From Caldilineaceae bacterium (lineage in GTDB: Bacteria > Chloroflexota > Anaerolineae > Caldilineales > Caldilineaceae), in NCBI GenBank assembly GCA_020845455.1, contig JADLFO010000080.1, positions 1 through 64,000 on the forward strand: a stretch of 64,000 nt of DNA, given 5' to 3'. The notes beneath the pieces were generated by a model that ran no database searches, was not told the origin of the DNA, and saw only the letters and a list, made by a program, of their open reading frames with translations. Position 1 is the stretch's first letter. Every line of letters starts with the position of its first letter. Made by a program: the position numbers and the translations under genes. Below are positions 26,723 to 38,131 of this stretch, in pieces.

Positions 26723-28399
26723 ATGCCGAAACCAAAAGTCATTGGACAACCAACCTCCGCCCAACATTTGACCCTGGGCATCAACGCGCTGGCCGATCTG
26801 CTTGCGCCGACCTTGGGGCCGGTGGGCGGCATCGTCGCCAACCAGCGTGATTTCAAACGCAGCGCCGAGCTGCTCGACGACTCTGCCACGGCTGTGCGCC
26901 GCATCCTCAACCTGGGCGACCCGCGCGCCGACGTGGGCGCGATGTTGATGCGCAGCATGGTCTGGCGCGTGGTGCAGCGCGCCGGCGACGGCGGGGCCAC
27001 CGCCGCCGTGCTGACGCGCGCGCTCTATCAGGACGCGCTGCGCGTGCTGTCGGCGGGGGCCAACGCCATGCAGGTCGCCAAGGGCGTCAACCTGGCGGTC
27101 GCCGCCGCCGTGCAGTCGCTTAAGGCCCAGGCGCGCGCGATCGCGCATGAAAACGACCTGGCGCATGTGGCGTTGACCGTCATCCGCGACTATGACCTGG
27201 CCGCGGTTCTGGGCGAGATGAGCTATCTGCTGGGGCCGGACGCGCATGTGACCGTCGAAAAGTATGTCGCGGCCTATCTCCAGCAGTTCTATCACGCAGG
27301 CGCAAGCTACCGCGCCCAGATCGCCAGCATGTATCTCTACACCGACCAGGCGCAGAAGGGCGCTGTTCTGCCGCCCGGCGTCATTGCTCTGGTGGACGGC
27401 AAGCTGGAAACCGTGGACGATGTGGCGCCGATCTTGCGGGCGGCCATGCAGAGCCACGCGCGCTCGTTGACGATTGTGGCGGGCCATTTCAGCGAAACGG
27501 TGCTCAGCCTGCTCATCACCAACTCGCGCCAGAATGACCGCCCCAAACAGGGTAAAGAGAACGGGAAGGAAAAAGCAAACGGCAAAGAGAAGGCCGAGAG
27601 CAAAAAGCCGGTCATCTTGGCCGTCAAACCCAAGGATGTGGGCGAAGCGCGCCGCGCCGTCTTTGACGACCTGGCCTTGGTCACCGGCGGCGCCGTCTTG
27701 GGCCGTACTTGGTCGATTGGGCCGGATCAGGCCACCGTGCAGGATTTGGGGCAGGTGCAGCGCGTCGAGTTTGCCGCCGAACGGGTGCATATTCTGCCCG
27801 AAAACCAGTTTAACGCAGCCGTGCAGCAGCGCTCCGCCGAGCTGCGTACCCGCTTGGGGGGGATGACGCTTGACGATGAGGATCGCCCTGTTCTGGTGCA
27901 GCGTCTGTCGGCCTTGACGGGCGGGATGGGCGTTTTGAAGATCGGCACCGAGAGCAAGCTGGAGCGCGAGGTGGCCGCCCAAAACGCCGAACGCACGCTC
28001 AAGGTGCTCTCTGCGGCGCAGCATACGGGCGTCGTGCCGGGCGGCGGCGCAGCCTATTTCCATGCCATCCCCGCGCTCGATGCATTGGATGTCGAAGAAG
28101 ACCAGCGCTTCGGCGTGCGGATTGTGCAGCATGCGCTGGCCGCGCCGCTGCGCCAAATCCTCGACAACGCGCATCTGCCTTCCTCCAGCGTGGTGATGGA
28201 CCAGATCCGCCGCGCCGGACCCACCGCGACCTATGATGTCGTGGCGGAAAAGGTCGTAGATGCCTGGGAAGGCGGCGTGCTGGACGTGTGCGGCGTGCTG
28301 ACCACCGTGCTGCAGACCGCGGCCAGCGCCGCCTTGATGGCCCTGACCACCGATACGATTGTCTATCATAAAAAGCCTGAACAGGCGATGAACCCGTAG
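26723..28399 (+). CDS. divergent Cpn60/GroEL-like protein, probably not a normal ATPase
   Basis: The 558-residue protein aligns end to end with group I chaperonins: LAPTLGPVGG (GroEL TLGPKGR), DDSATAVRRIL, RAGDGGATAAVL (AGDGTTTATVL, Asp89 retained), GVVPGGGAAY (GVVAGGG) and GVLDVCGVL (GILDPTKV). The catalytic aspartate of GroEL (Asp398) is replaced by Arg424, in NAERTLKV. An apical-domain segment near residues 275-295 is a Lys/Glu-rich insertion, and the C-terminal GGM tail is absent. It may be a non-hydrolysing paralogue or a structural ring. The start at 26723 is preferred because homology begins there. A propeller protein and two dehydrogenases follow closely. Confidence 0.75.
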   Translation: MPKPKVIGQPTSAQHLTLGINALADLLAPTLGPVGGIVANQRDFKRSAELLDDSATAVRRILNLGDPRADVGAMLMRSMVWRVVQRAGDGGATAAVLTRALYQDALRVLSAGANAMQVAKGVNLAVAAAVQSLKAQARAIAHENDLAHVALTVIRDYDLAAVLGEMSYLLGPDAHVTVEKYVAAYLQQFYHAGASYRAQIASMYLYTDQAQKGAVLPPGVIALVDGKLETVDDVAPILRAAMQSHARSLTIVAGHFSETVLSLLITNSRQNDRPKQGKENGKEKANGKEKAESKKPVILAVKPKDVGEARRAVFDDLALVTGGAVLGRTWSIGPDQATVQDLGQVQRVEFAAERVHILPENQFNAAVQQRSAELRTRLGGMTLDDEDRPVLVQRLSALTGGMGVLKIGTESKLEREVAAQNAERTLKVLSAAQHTGVVPGGGAAYFHAIPALDALDVEEDQRFGVRIVQHALAAPLRQILDNAHLPSSSVVMDQIRRAGPTATYDVVAEKVVDAWEGGVLDVCGVLTTVLQTAASAALMALTTDTIVYHKKPEQAMNP

Positions 28400-28430
28400 T
28401 TCTACCCGTAGTGATACGCTAGGCGCAACG

Positions 28431-29288
28431 ATGACTATTATTCTTTCACTTTCCCAAGCTAACAACGCTCTTTGGGCTGCCGGCCCCGATGGGCTGTATA
28501 TCGTGGCCGGCAGCGGGTTGCAGCAGGTTCCGCAACCGCAGGAGAATCTCTACTGCTGCTGCGCCATTCACGACCGCATTTTGGTCGGCGGGCTGCCGCA
28601 CGGCGTCGCCTTTAGCTTACAGCAGGGCGAGAACTGGCAGGCAGGCTGGATCGACAGCGTCGACGCGCCGGTCGTCACGCTGGCCGCCGACCCCCTGGTC
28701 GAACAGAGCGGCGTGATCCTGGCAGGAACCGACGGCGGGGGCGTGTTGCGCTCCACCAACCGCGGCAACCACTGGTATGCGCGCAACTATGGGCTGCGCA
28801 GCTTTAACGTGCTGGCGCTTGCCTGGGCGCCGCCGGCTCCGGCGGGCGCGTGGCCGCGCTGGCAGACGGTCTTTGCCTGCACCGAGGAGGGCATCTACCA
28901 TTCGCCCAACGGCGGGCGCGGCTGGAAGCGCGTGGAGTGCCCCGAAGCGGTCTATCAGGCGATCGCGGTTGCGCCCGATTTCCACACGTCGGGCGTGGCG
29001 CTGGCGGGCAGCGAGGGCCGCGGCCTTTTCCGCTCCGTCGACGGGGGACACCGCTTCAGCCCCGTGCCGGAGATTACGGGGCAGGTCAATGCGTTGGCCG
29101 CTACCCCTGCCGGCTGGCTGTTGAGCGATGAAAACCAGGTATGGCAGTCGAGCGACGGGCAGCAGTGGCAGCCGCTGGCAGAGAGCCGGTCGGCGCTGAC
29201 GCTCTTGGCCGCGGGCGATGGCGTCTGGGCGGGCCATGAGGACGGCGTGGCGCGCGTCGATGTGGGCGCAGTGCCCGTGGCGGCCTGA
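28431..29288 (+). CDS. beta-propeller protein (BNR/Ycf48-like repeats)
   Basis: A 285-residue protein with five or six repeats of the sialidase/photosystem-assembly-type blade. Examples are GILAGTDGGGVLRSTNRGNHW, FACTEEGIYHSPNGGRGWKRV, LAGSEGRGLFRSVDGGHRFSPV and VWQSSDGQQWQPL. No signal peptide is visible, so it is probably cytosolic and acts as a binding platform. It lies 31 bases after the Cpn60-like gene, and its stop overlaps the following ADH start by one base. Confidence 0.75.
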   Translation: MTIILSLSQANNALWAAGPDGLYIVAGSGLQQVPQPQENLYCCCAIHDRILVGGLPHGVAFSLQQGENWQAGWIDSVDAPVVTLAADPLVEQSGVILAGTDGGGVLRSTNRGNHWYARNYGLRSFNVLALAWAPPAPAGAWPRWQTVFACTEEGIYHSPNGGRGWKRVECPEAVYQAIAVAPDFHTSGVALAGSEGRGLFRSVDGGHRFSPVPEITGQVNALAATPAGWLLSDENQVWQSSDGQQWQPLAESRSALTLLAAGDGVWAGHEDGVARVDVGAVPVAA

Positions 29289-30312
29289 TGCGAACCCTCG
29301 TGCTGGCCGAGCCGGGCCGCTTCATCCTCACCGAAACGGACGCGCCAGGTGCGCCGGGGCCGGGCGAGGCCTTGGTGCGGGTGGCGCGCGTCGGCATCTG
29401 CGGCACCGACCTGCACGCCTTTCGCGGGCGTCAGCCCTTCTTCAGCTATCCGCGCATCTTGGGCCATGAACTCGGCGTCGAGATCCTGGCGCTGGGGCCG
29501 GAGACCGAGGCGTTGGGGCTGCGCGTGGGCGACCTGGCCGCGGTCGAACCCTATCTCAACTGTGAAGAGTGCAGCGCCTGCCGCCGCGGCAAGACCAACT
29601 GCTGCAGCAAGCTGCAGGTCTTGGGCGTACACACCGACGGCGGGATGCGCGAGCAGATCGTCGTCCCTGCGCGCAAACTGCACCTGGCCAACGGCGTGCC
29701 GGTCGAGCATCTGGCGCTGGTGGAAATGTTGGTGATCGGCGCACATGCCGTGCGCCGCGCTGCACCCGCGGCGGATGAGGCGGCGCTGGTGGTGGGCGCG
29801 GGGCCGATCGGCCTGGCGACGGCCCAGTTTGCGCGCCTGGCGGGCGCGCAGGTCAGCGTGCTGGAGATCAGCCCGCAGCGCCGCGCCTTTTGCGCCGCGC
29901 ATCTGCCCGACGTGGCGGTGATCGACCCCGACGAAGATGCGGTGGCCGCGATCCAGGCCGGGCACGGCGGCGAACTGCCGGCCCTGGTCTTTGACGCCAC
30001 CGGCAGCGCCCAGTCGATGCAGGCCGCCTTCCGCTATGTCGAGAACGGCGGCAAGCTGGTCTTTGTGGGGCTGGTGCAGGGCGATTTGAGCTTCAACGAC
30101 CCGGAATTTCACCGCCGCGAGATGGCGCTAATGAGTTCGCGCAACGGCATGGGCGCGGACTTTGCCCATGTGATCGGCGCGCTGCAGCGCGGCGCAGTCA
30201 ATCTGGCCCCTTGGATTACACACCGTGCGACCCCTGAAAGCCTGGCGACCGAGTTCCCGCGCTGGCTGGAACCAGGCCAAGGGGTCGTCAAAGCCATGTT
30301 GGAGTTTAGGCC

Positions 30313-30316
<4 letters not shown>
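29288..30316 (+). CDS. zinc-dependent alcohol/polyol dehydrogenase
   Basis: A 342-residue MDR-family dehydrogenase of the sorbitol/threonine type. Catalytic zinc ligands are in GICGTDLHAF and GHELGVE. The structural zinc cysteines are in NCEECSACRRGKTNCC, and the NAD(P)-binding loop is VVGAGPIGLATAQFA. It oxidises a secondary alcohol of a sugar or polyol, with the exact substrate unknown. Start and stop overlaps with both neighbours show operon membership. The following SDR suggests a role in sugar-acid catabolism. Confidence 0.88.
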
Positions 30317-31188
<872 letters not shown>

Positions 31189-31236
31189 GCGCCGGTACCA
31201 AGAAGATTGCGAAAATAGACGACCTGTCCTGACCCG

Positions 31237-31261
31237 TAGCGGCGGTACCATACCGCCGCTA
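31237..31261 (+). terminator. terminal hairpin after the SDR gene
   Basis: A perfect 11-base inverted repeat TAGCGGCGGTA/TACCGCCGCTA with a CCA loop lies 49 bases after the stop. It lacks a T-run, so it may be a processing or stabilising hairpin rather than a classical terminator. Confidence 0.4.
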
Positions 31262-31400
31262 TGATTGGACGGCTGTGGTTTATTTTGTGAATCTTCTATG
31301 AGGGAACTGCCGGCGCGCCGGCGTCGTTGATGGGAGACACCGCGCTTCTCCGTTGTGCCGGTGTTTCTGCCATTTTCAACGCCAGTTAGGAGGTGAATCG

Positions 31401-32513
31401 ATGCGTTCCCCTAGACGACGGCTGCTTTCACCGGTTTTGGTGAGTTTCCTGCTCTTGGCCGGTCTGCTCTTGCTGATGGGTGTCCACCCCAGCCAGGAGG
31501 CACAGGCGCAGACCGTGCCGCCCACGCCGGCGCCGACGGCCACCCCAAGACATGAACCCCGGCCCACGCCGCGACCTACAGCGCAACCCAGGCCGCGACC
31601 TACGGCAGAGCCGGAAGAAGAAGACGAGCCACCGGCGCGGCCCGGCCGGTCGTCTGTCACGTCGATGCTGGTCCCGGTCATGGCATCGCAGCCGATGACC
31701 GTGAGCGTGGTTGGCGCGGACGACCCGGCAGCGGTCAACCGCTTCTTGCGCCATCTGTTGGCGGGCTACGGCCCGGCAGGCGGCTATCTCACCGCCACGA
31801 TTGGCGCGCTGCCCGCGGATTTCCCGATCTCGCTCGCCTTGCCTGGCGAGGTGGAGGTGGTCGGCGGCTATGTGCAGCGCGGGGAGTTTGAGCAAAACCT
31901 GCTCTTGCTCTCCAGCAGCGGGACGCCGGAGGCGCTGGCCGACACGGTGCGCCAAGACCTCTTGGGGCAAGGGTATACGATGCCGGTGGACAACTCGGCG
32001 TCGGGTCAGGTCTTTCTGCCCAGCGATCCGCTTATGCCCGAATTCCTGTGCAGCCCTGACGGGCGTTATACGATCTTCTTGAGTGTTTCCGGCTTGGCAA
32101 ATGAACCGGCTGTGATGCGTATCAACATCAACCGTTCGTCGCCGGGCGATATCTGCTCGCAAGGCGGTGTGCCGTATGCAAGCATGACCACAGGCATCCT
32201 GCCGCAGCTTGCGCCGCCGCCGAATACACAGTTGCGTTCCAGCGGCGGCGGTGGCGGCGGCAACATGGTGTCTGCCGATGCCGAGCTTCAAACCGCGCTG
32301 ACGGCGCAGGAACTGGCGGCGCACTACAGCGCGCAACTGGCGGCAGCCGGTTGGGAGCAGCTTGACAGCAGCAGCGCCGCCGCCGTCGAGTGGAGCGCCT
32401 GGCGCTTGAGCGATGCGCAGGGCAACTCCTGGACGGCGACGTTCTATATCGTGCAGAAGGGCGACAGCCCCACTACGTTTTTGACGACCTTGCGGGCCGA
32501 TGCTCAAGAGTGA
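31401..32513 (+). CDS. secreted protein with Pro-rich linker, unknown
   Basis: A 370-residue protein with a signal peptide (basic start, then LLSPVLVSFLLLAGLLLLMG, probable cleavage after AQAQ). A Pro/Thr/Arg/Glu-rich linker runs to about residue 75, followed by a globular domain and a C-terminal segment AQELAAHYSAQLAAAGWEQL. A similar YxxQLxxxGW segment ends the lipoprotein at 15035-16267. The start at 31401 has TAGGAGGTGA upstream. I do not recognise a family for the central domain. Confidence 0.65.
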   Translation: MRSPRRRLLSPVLVSFLLLAGLLLLMGVHPSQEAQAQTVPPTPAPTATPRHEPRPTPRPTAQPRPRPTAEPEEEDEPPARPGRSSVTSMLVPVMASQPMTVSVVGADDPAAVNRFLRHLLAGYGPAGGYLTATIGALPADFPISLALPGEVEVVGGYVQRGEFEQNLLLLSSSGTPEALADTVRQDLLGQGYTMPVDNSASGQVFLPSDPLMPEFLCSPDGRYTIFLSVSGLANEPAVMRININRSSPGDICSQGGVPYASMTTGILPQLAPPPNTQLRSSGGGGGGNMVSADAELQTALTAQELAAHYSAQLAAAGWEQLDSSSAAAVEWSAWRLSDAQGNSWTATFYIVQKGDSPTTFLTTLRADAQE

Positions 32514-32592
32514 GCTAGAGCATCGGCATTTCGGAATTTGAGTGGGCAGGTGATGGCCGCATTTGCCCGTCTGGATCTAAAGCAGCCGGCCT

Positions 32593-32628
32593 GCCCGTAC
32601 GGACACGAACTATCGTGTCCGTACGGGC
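32593..32628. repeat. recurrent palindrome, copy 1
   Basis: The arms (32593-32608 and 32613-32628) are perfectly complementary over 16 bases, around an ACTA loop. The core arm GTACGGACACGA is shared with copies at 39404 and 62144. In this copy the outer pairs are GCCC/GGGC. It lies between the secreted-protein gene and the anSME-like gene. Confidence 0.85.
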
Positions 32629-32678
32629 GGGCGGAGATGCCGCCACAGATTAGCGTGTTCATATCCCTATAGATACAT

Positions 32679-34004
32679 ATGATGCAAGAACTCTCGACCC
32701 TGCCCACGGCGCTGCCAGGCGCGGCGCCGCCGCCCGCCTTTCATGTGATGATGAAGCCGCGCGGCGCGATCTGCAACCTGGACTGCACCTACTGTTATTT
32801 TCTTTCCAAGGAGACGCTCTACCCCGGCAGCCGCTTCCGCATGAGCGACGACCTGCTGGAAGAGTACACGCGCCAATACATCGAGGCGCAGGCCGTCCCC
32901 GAAGTCACCTTTGCCTGGCAGGGGGGTGAGCCGACGCTGATGGGGCTGGACTTCTTTAAGCGCGCCGTGGAGTTGCAGCAGCGTTATCGCAAACCGGGGA
33001 TGCAGATCCACAACGCCTTTCAGACCAACGGCACGCTGCTTGACGACGGCTGGTGCCGCTTCTTTCGCGCCCATGACTTTTTGATCGGCATCAGCATCGA
33101 CGGGCCGCAGCCATTGCACGACCGCTACCGCGTCGACAAGGGCGGCAAACCGACCTTTGGCCGTGTGATGGCGGGGCTGGAACTGCTCAAAAAACACCGC
33201 GTCGAGTTCAACATCCTGACCACCGTCCACGCCGGCAACGTCGAGCATGGGCTGGAGGTCTATCGTTTTCTGCGCGACGAGGCGGGCACGCGCTTTATGC
33301 AGTTTATCCCGATCGTCGAGCGCGCCAACGAGACCGGCTTTCAAGAGGGCGACGACGTCACCGACCGGTCGCTGACCGGCGCGCAGTACGGCGAATTTCT
33401 CTGCGCCATCTTTGACGAATGGGTGCGCCGCGATGTGGGGCGCATCTTTGTGCAGATCTTCGACGTGGCGCTGGCAGCCTGGTCGGGGCTGCCGCCGGGG
33501 CTGTGCATCTTTCAGGAGACCTGTGGCGACGCGCTGGCGATGGAGCACAACGGCGACCTCTACGCCTGCGACCATTTTGTCGAGCCGGCCTACCGGCTGG
33601 GCAACATCCAGGAGATCCCGCTGCTGGAGATGGTAGGGTCCGAACGCCAGCGCCAGTTTGGGCTGCATAAACGCGACAGCCTGCCGCGCTATTGCCGCGA
33701 GTGCGAGGTGCGTTTTATCTGCAACGGCGGCTGTCCCAAGGACCGCATCCTGACCACGCCCGACGGCGAACCGGGGTTGAACTATCTCTGTGACGGCTTC
33801 AAGCGTTTCTTCACGCACATCGACCGGCCTATGAAGATCATGGCGGCGGAGTTGGCGGCGCGCCGCCCGCCCGCCAATGTCATGCGCCTCTTGGCCGAAG
33901 AGGAGAGCGCGCGGCAGCGCCGCTTTGCCACGGCGCAGCGCAACGACCCCTGTCCCTGCGGTAGCGGGCGCAAGTTCAAACAGTGCCACGGGCGCAACCG
34001 TTAG
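32679..34004 (+). CDS. radical SAM enzyme, anaerobic sulfatase maturase family, with SEC-C tail
   Basis: A 441-residue radical SAM/SPASM protein. CNLDCTYCYF holds the AdoMet-binding cluster, followed by WQGGEPTLMG, NGTLLDDG and ISIDGP. SPASM cysteines occur in ETCGDALA, YACDHF, CRECEVRFICNGGCPKD and YLCDGF. This is the anSME layout, in which a Cys or Ser of a sulfatase is oxidised to formylglycine. The last 20 residues are a zinc-binding SEC-C motif (DPCPCGSGRKFKQCHG). No sulfatase is in the window. ATG codons at 32679 and 32682 are both possible; no ribosome-binding site is visible. Confidence 0.88.
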   Translation: MMQELSTLPTALPGAAPPPAFHVMMKPRGAICNLDCTYCYFLSKETLYPGSRFRMSDDLLEEYTRQYIEAQAVPEVTFAWQGGEPTLMGLDFFKRAVELQQRYRKPGMQIHNAFQTNGTLLDDGWCRFFRAHDFLIGISIDGPQPLHDRYRVDKGGKPTFGRVMAGLELLKKHRVEFNILTTVHAGNVEHGLEVYRFLRDEAGTRFMQFIPIVERANETGFQEGDDVTDRSLTGAQYGEFLCAIFDEWVRRDVGRIFVQIFDVALAAWSGLPPGLCIFQETCGDALAMEHNGDLYACDHFVEPAYRLGNIQEIPLLEMVGSERQRQFGLHKRDSLPRYCRECEVRFICNGGCPKDRILTTPDGEPGLNYLCDGFKRFFTHIDRPMKIMAAELAARRPPANVMRLLAEEESARQRRFATAQRNDPCPCGSGRKFKQCHGRNR

Positions 34005-34041
34005 ATCGGCTTTGCTGGGTTAGCCGCATACGCCCTTCCGT

Positions 34042-34079
34042 CCTCACATATCGACGGTTGGAAAACCGCCGATGCGAGG
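34042..34079 (+). other. imperfect hairpin after the anSME-like gene
   Basis: CCTC, CA, TCG and CGGTT on the left pair with AACCG, CGA, TG and GAGG on the right, with small bulges and a GGAA-like loop. There is no T-run. It may protect the 3' end of the upstream mRNA. Confidence 0.35.
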
Positions 34080-34157
34080 GCCGCATCTGCCGCCAACCCA
34101 GCCGGATCGCTGTGACACCTGAGCCGGGATACAATACACATCGGCGAGGAGGCTGAT

Positions 34158-35897
34158 GTGTCACAAATTGATCTGGCGCTGATCCATGCGCCGAGCGTCT
34201 ATGACTTTCGCGAGCGGGCGATCATGTATGGGCCGATCAGCGATCTGATCCCCTCGTCGCCCGTCTTCGAGATGTACCCGCTGGGCTTTCTCACCATGGC
34301 CAGCTATCTGGAGGAACGCGGGCTGGAGGTGCGGATCGTCAACCTGGCGCTGAAGATGATGAACGACCGGCGGTTTGACGTGCCGGCCTTTCTGGCGAAG
34401 CTCCGCCCCAAAGCCTTTGGCATCGACCTGCATTGGCTGCCCCACGCCCACGGCGCGCTGGAGGTCGCCAAGATGATCAAGGCGATCCACCCGCAGACGC
34501 CGATTATCTTTGGCGGGCTGTCGGCCACCTATTTCCACCGCGAGCTGATCGACTATCCCCAAGTGGACTATGTCCTGCGCGGCGACGCCGTTGAGCCGCC
34601 GCTCTATGACCTGCTGACCGCGCCGGCAACCGGGCGGCCGCTCGACCAGGTTCCCAACCTGACCTGGAAGAGCGGCGGTCAGGTGCGCGTCAACCCGCAT
34701 AGCTTCCGGCCCGACACCATGGACTATGTCGACCTGCGTCCCGACCGCATCGGCCAGATGGTGCTGCGCTATCGCGACCTGGAAGGCGTGCTGCCCTTTA
34801 ACGGCTGGTGGCAGAACCCGATCACGGCGGTCTTTACGGTCAAGGGCTGCGCGCACGGCTGCATCACCTGCGGCAGTTCGCACAGCGCCTGCGCCCTTTT
34901 GGGCACGCGCACGCAGCCGGCCTTTCGCAGCTCGGCTAACCTGGTCAAGAACATGCGCGATATCAGCCGCTTTTCGCGCGGGCCGATCTTCCTGGTGGGC
35001 GACCTGCGCCAGGCGGGCGACGCCCATGCCTATGAAGTCCTGCGCTTGCTGCGCCAGGCCAAGATCAAAAATCAGATTGTCTTTGAACTGTTTGAGATGC
35101 CGCCGCTGGACTATCTGCGTGCCATCGACGCCGCGGTGCAGAACTGGAGCCTGGAGCTTTCTCCGGAGAGCCACGACCCGGCGCTGCGCCGCATTCAAAA
35201 TGAGGCGGTCGACGACGCCAACGCCGAGATGGAGCGGGTGATCCAAGCGGCGCTGGCGCTGCGCTGTCATCGTATCGACGTCTTTTTTATGATCGGGCTG
35301 TCGGGCCAGACGCGCGAGTCGGTGATGGAGACGGTGCGCTACTGCGAGCATCTCTTCCAGATGTCGGACAAGCGTCTTTCCTGCTTTATCTCGCCCATGG
35401 GGCCGTTTCTTGACCCCGGCAGCCGCGGCTTTGAGGAGCCGGAGCGCTATGGCTATCGGCAGTTTGCGCGCACGCTGGAGGAGCATCGACGGTTGTTGGT
35501 GCAGCCTTCGTGGAAACAGATCCTGAGCTATGAGACAGTCTGGATGGATCGCGAGGAGATCGTGGCCGCGACCTATGACGCGGGTGAGGCGCTGAACGCG
35601 CTCAAGATGCGCTATGGGCGCATCGACGCGGCGCAGGGACGGGCCGTCGCCGAGCGCATCCGCCAGAGCCGGGCGCTCAAACAGGAGCTAGACTGGCTGG
35701 AGCAGGGGGATGCGCCCGACCCGGCGGCGACGGCCGCGCTGCAAGGGGAGATCGACGCCTTTAGCGTTTCCACCGTGTGCGACAAGCGAGAGCTGTTTTG
35801 GCGGCGGCATCTGGTCAACTTCCGGCTGCGCGGTATTCTTTGGATGGTGGGCGGCTATCTGGCCGACCAGGCGCGCCGCCTGCGCCTGACCCCCTGA
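34158..35897 (+). CDS. B12-binding-domain radical SAM protein
   Basis: A 579-residue protein. An N-terminal cobalamin-binding-like Rossmann domain (ALIHAPSVYDFRERA ... PLGFLTMASYLEERGLEV ... HPQTPIIFGGLSATYF) is followed by a radical SAM domain with the cluster motif GCAHGCITCGSS near residue 235. GPISDLIPSSPVFEMYP fits the Ta0216-type family (TIGR04190), which has no defined reaction. It starts with GTG, supported by GAGGAGG, about 150 bases after the anSME-like gene; a TACAAT at 34130-34135 may be its own -10. Confidence 0.8.
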   Translation: MSQIDLALIHAPSVYDFRERAIMYGPISDLIPSSPVFEMYPLGFLTMASYLEERGLEVRIVNLALKMMNDRRFDVPAFLAKLRPKAFGIDLHWLPHAHGALEVAKMIKAIHPQTPIIFGGLSATYFHRELIDYPQVDYVLRGDAVEPPLYDLLTAPATGRPLDQVPNLTWKSGGQVRVNPHSFRPDTMDYVDLRPDRIGQMVLRYRDLEGVLPFNGWWQNPITAVFTVKGCAHGCITCGSSHSACALLGTRTQPAFRSSANLVKNMRDISRFSRGPIFLVGDLRQAGDAHAYEVLRLLRQAKIKNQIVFELFEMPPLDYLRAIDAAVQNWSLELSPESHDPALRRIQNEAVDDANAEMERVIQAALALRCHRIDVFFMIGLSGQTRESVMETVRYCEHLFQMSDKRLSCFISPMGPFLDPGSRGFEEPERYGYRQFARTLEEHRRLLVQPSWKQILSYETVWMDREEIVAATYDAGEALNALKMRYGRIDAAQGRAVAERIRQSRALKQELDWLEQGDAPDPAATAALQGEIDAFSVSTVCDKRELFWRRHLVNFRLRGILWMVGGYLADQARRLRLTP

Positions 35898-35906
35898 GCG
35901 TTGCGG

Positions 35907-35935
35907 TTGGCAGGCCGGGGAGCGTGTTGTATAAT
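35907..35935 (+). promoter_or_regulatory. promoter of the Gfo/Idh-isomerase operon
   Basis: TTGGCA (35907-35912) and TATAAT (35930-35935) are exactly 17 bases apart, followed by a leader of about 75 bases to the start at 36019. Confidence 0.7.
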
Positions 35936-36018
35936 CGAAGCTGCTTGGCCCAACACCTCAATCAACCTCCAACCTCCCTTGCGGAGTCCCGCCCAAGATA
36001 GAAAGGGTGGTCGCGTAG

Positions 36019-37005
36019 ATGAAAGTCATCCAGGTCGGCATTGGCGGCATGGGTAACGCTTGGCTGCGCGCTGTACTTGATTCGCCCAACGTCGAGTATG
36101 CCGGCTTCGTCGAGATCAGCGATGCCGTCGCCGCCGAACAAGTGGCGCGCTATGGGCTGGACGGCAGCAAGATTTTTAAGTCGCTGACCGATGCCCTGGC
36201 CGCAGTGCAGGCCGACGCCGTGATCAACGTGACGCCGCCGCAGTTTCACAAGGATGTCTCGATCACGGCGCTGGACGCAGGGCTGCCTGTGCTTTCGGAA
36301 AAGCCGCTGGCCGACAGCTTTGATGCGGCGCTGGCGATTGTCGAAAAGGCCAACGCCACCGGGCTGCTGCATATGGTGGGCCAGAACCGGCGCTATATGG
36401 TCGGCCCGCAGACGCTGAAACATGCCCTGTCGCTGCCGCAGATGGGCGCGATCGGCTCAGTCGCCGTGGAATTTTTCCGCGGGCCGCACTTCGGCGGCTT
36501 TCGCGACGAGATGGCCTATCCGCTGATCATCGACATGTCGATCCACCATTTTGACCTGATGCGCTTTTTGCTAGAGAGTGACCCGGTCAACGTCTTTGGA
36601 CGTAGTTGGAACCCGCCGTGGAGTTGGTATAAGGGCGACGCCTCAGCCTCGTTGACGCTGGAGTTTGCCGGCGGCCAATTTGTCAGCTACGCCGCCTCGT
36701 GGTGTTCGCAGGGCCGTGAGATGAGCTGGAACGGCGAATGGCGCATTGAATGCGCCAACGGCACTGTGGCCATGCGCGACGACGACCAAGTGTACACGCA
36801 GATGCCCGGCCAGGAGGAAGTCTTGGTCGAGCCGGTGCAGCCCGTGCGCTTGGGCCAGCCCTATTTGCTCCAGGAATTCTATGAGGCGGTGGTGGAGGGT
36901 AAACCTCCAGTCACCACCTGCCAGGATAATTTGAAATCGCTGGCAATTGTCTTTGACGTGATCAAGTCGTTTGAAACCGGCCAGGTCGTCAAAAGTTCGG
37001 CCTAG
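36019..37005 (+). CDS. Gfo/Idh/MocA-family oxidoreductase
   Basis: A 328-residue NAD(P)-dependent sugar oxidoreductase: VGIGGMGNAWLRAVL nucleotide-binding loop, VLSEKPLAD (the EKP catalytic lysine) and IIDMSIHHFDLMRFLL in the substrate-binding half. Substrates in this family are sugars, sugar acids or inositols. It is the first gene of a three-gene operon with a sugar isomerase and a second Gfo/Idh protein, a common set for inositol-like or unusual hexose catabolism. Confidence 0.88.
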   Translation: MKVIQVGIGGMGNAWLRAVLDSPNVEYAGFVEISDAVAAEQVARYGLDGSKIFKSLTDALAAVQADAVINVTPPQFHKDVSITALDAGLPVLSEKPLADSFDAALAIVEKANATGLLHMVGQNRRYMVGPQTLKHALSLPQMGAIGSVAVEFFRGPHFGGFRDEMAYPLIIDMSIHHFDLMRFLLESDPVNVFGRSWNPPWSWYKGDASASLTLEFAGGQFVSYAASWCSQGREMSWNGEWRIECANGTVAMRDDDQVYTQMPGQEEVLVEPVQPVRLGQPYLLQEFYEAVVEGKPPVTTCQDNLKSLAIVFDVIKSFETGQVVKSSA

Positions 37006-37029
37006 ACGGAGCATCAGCATCCTGCCATT

Positions 37030-37072
37030 CTGTCATTCCGCGCCCAAAGGGTACCCGATCGAGGAATGACAG
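37030..37072. repeat. inverted repeat between operon genes
   Basis: CTGTCATTCC (37030-37039) and GGAATGACAG (37063-37072) are perfectly complementary around a 23-base loop. The loop contains CCCAAAGGGTACCC. It lies in the gap between the first Gfo/Idh gene and the isomerase and may be a stabilising or dispersed repeat element. Confidence 0.6.
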
Positions 37073-37114
37073 CCTTCGCAGAATATAACCAGACCAGATA
37101 AGAGGAGTTGCATC

Positions 37115-38113
<999 letters not shown>

Positions 38114-38131
38114 ACCCAAAGGAGCATAGCG

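Noticed and set aside
26690-28465. A 591-codon minus-strand ORF
   Set aside because: It lies wholly opposite the Cpn60-like gene, has shadow composition and shows no recognisable motif.
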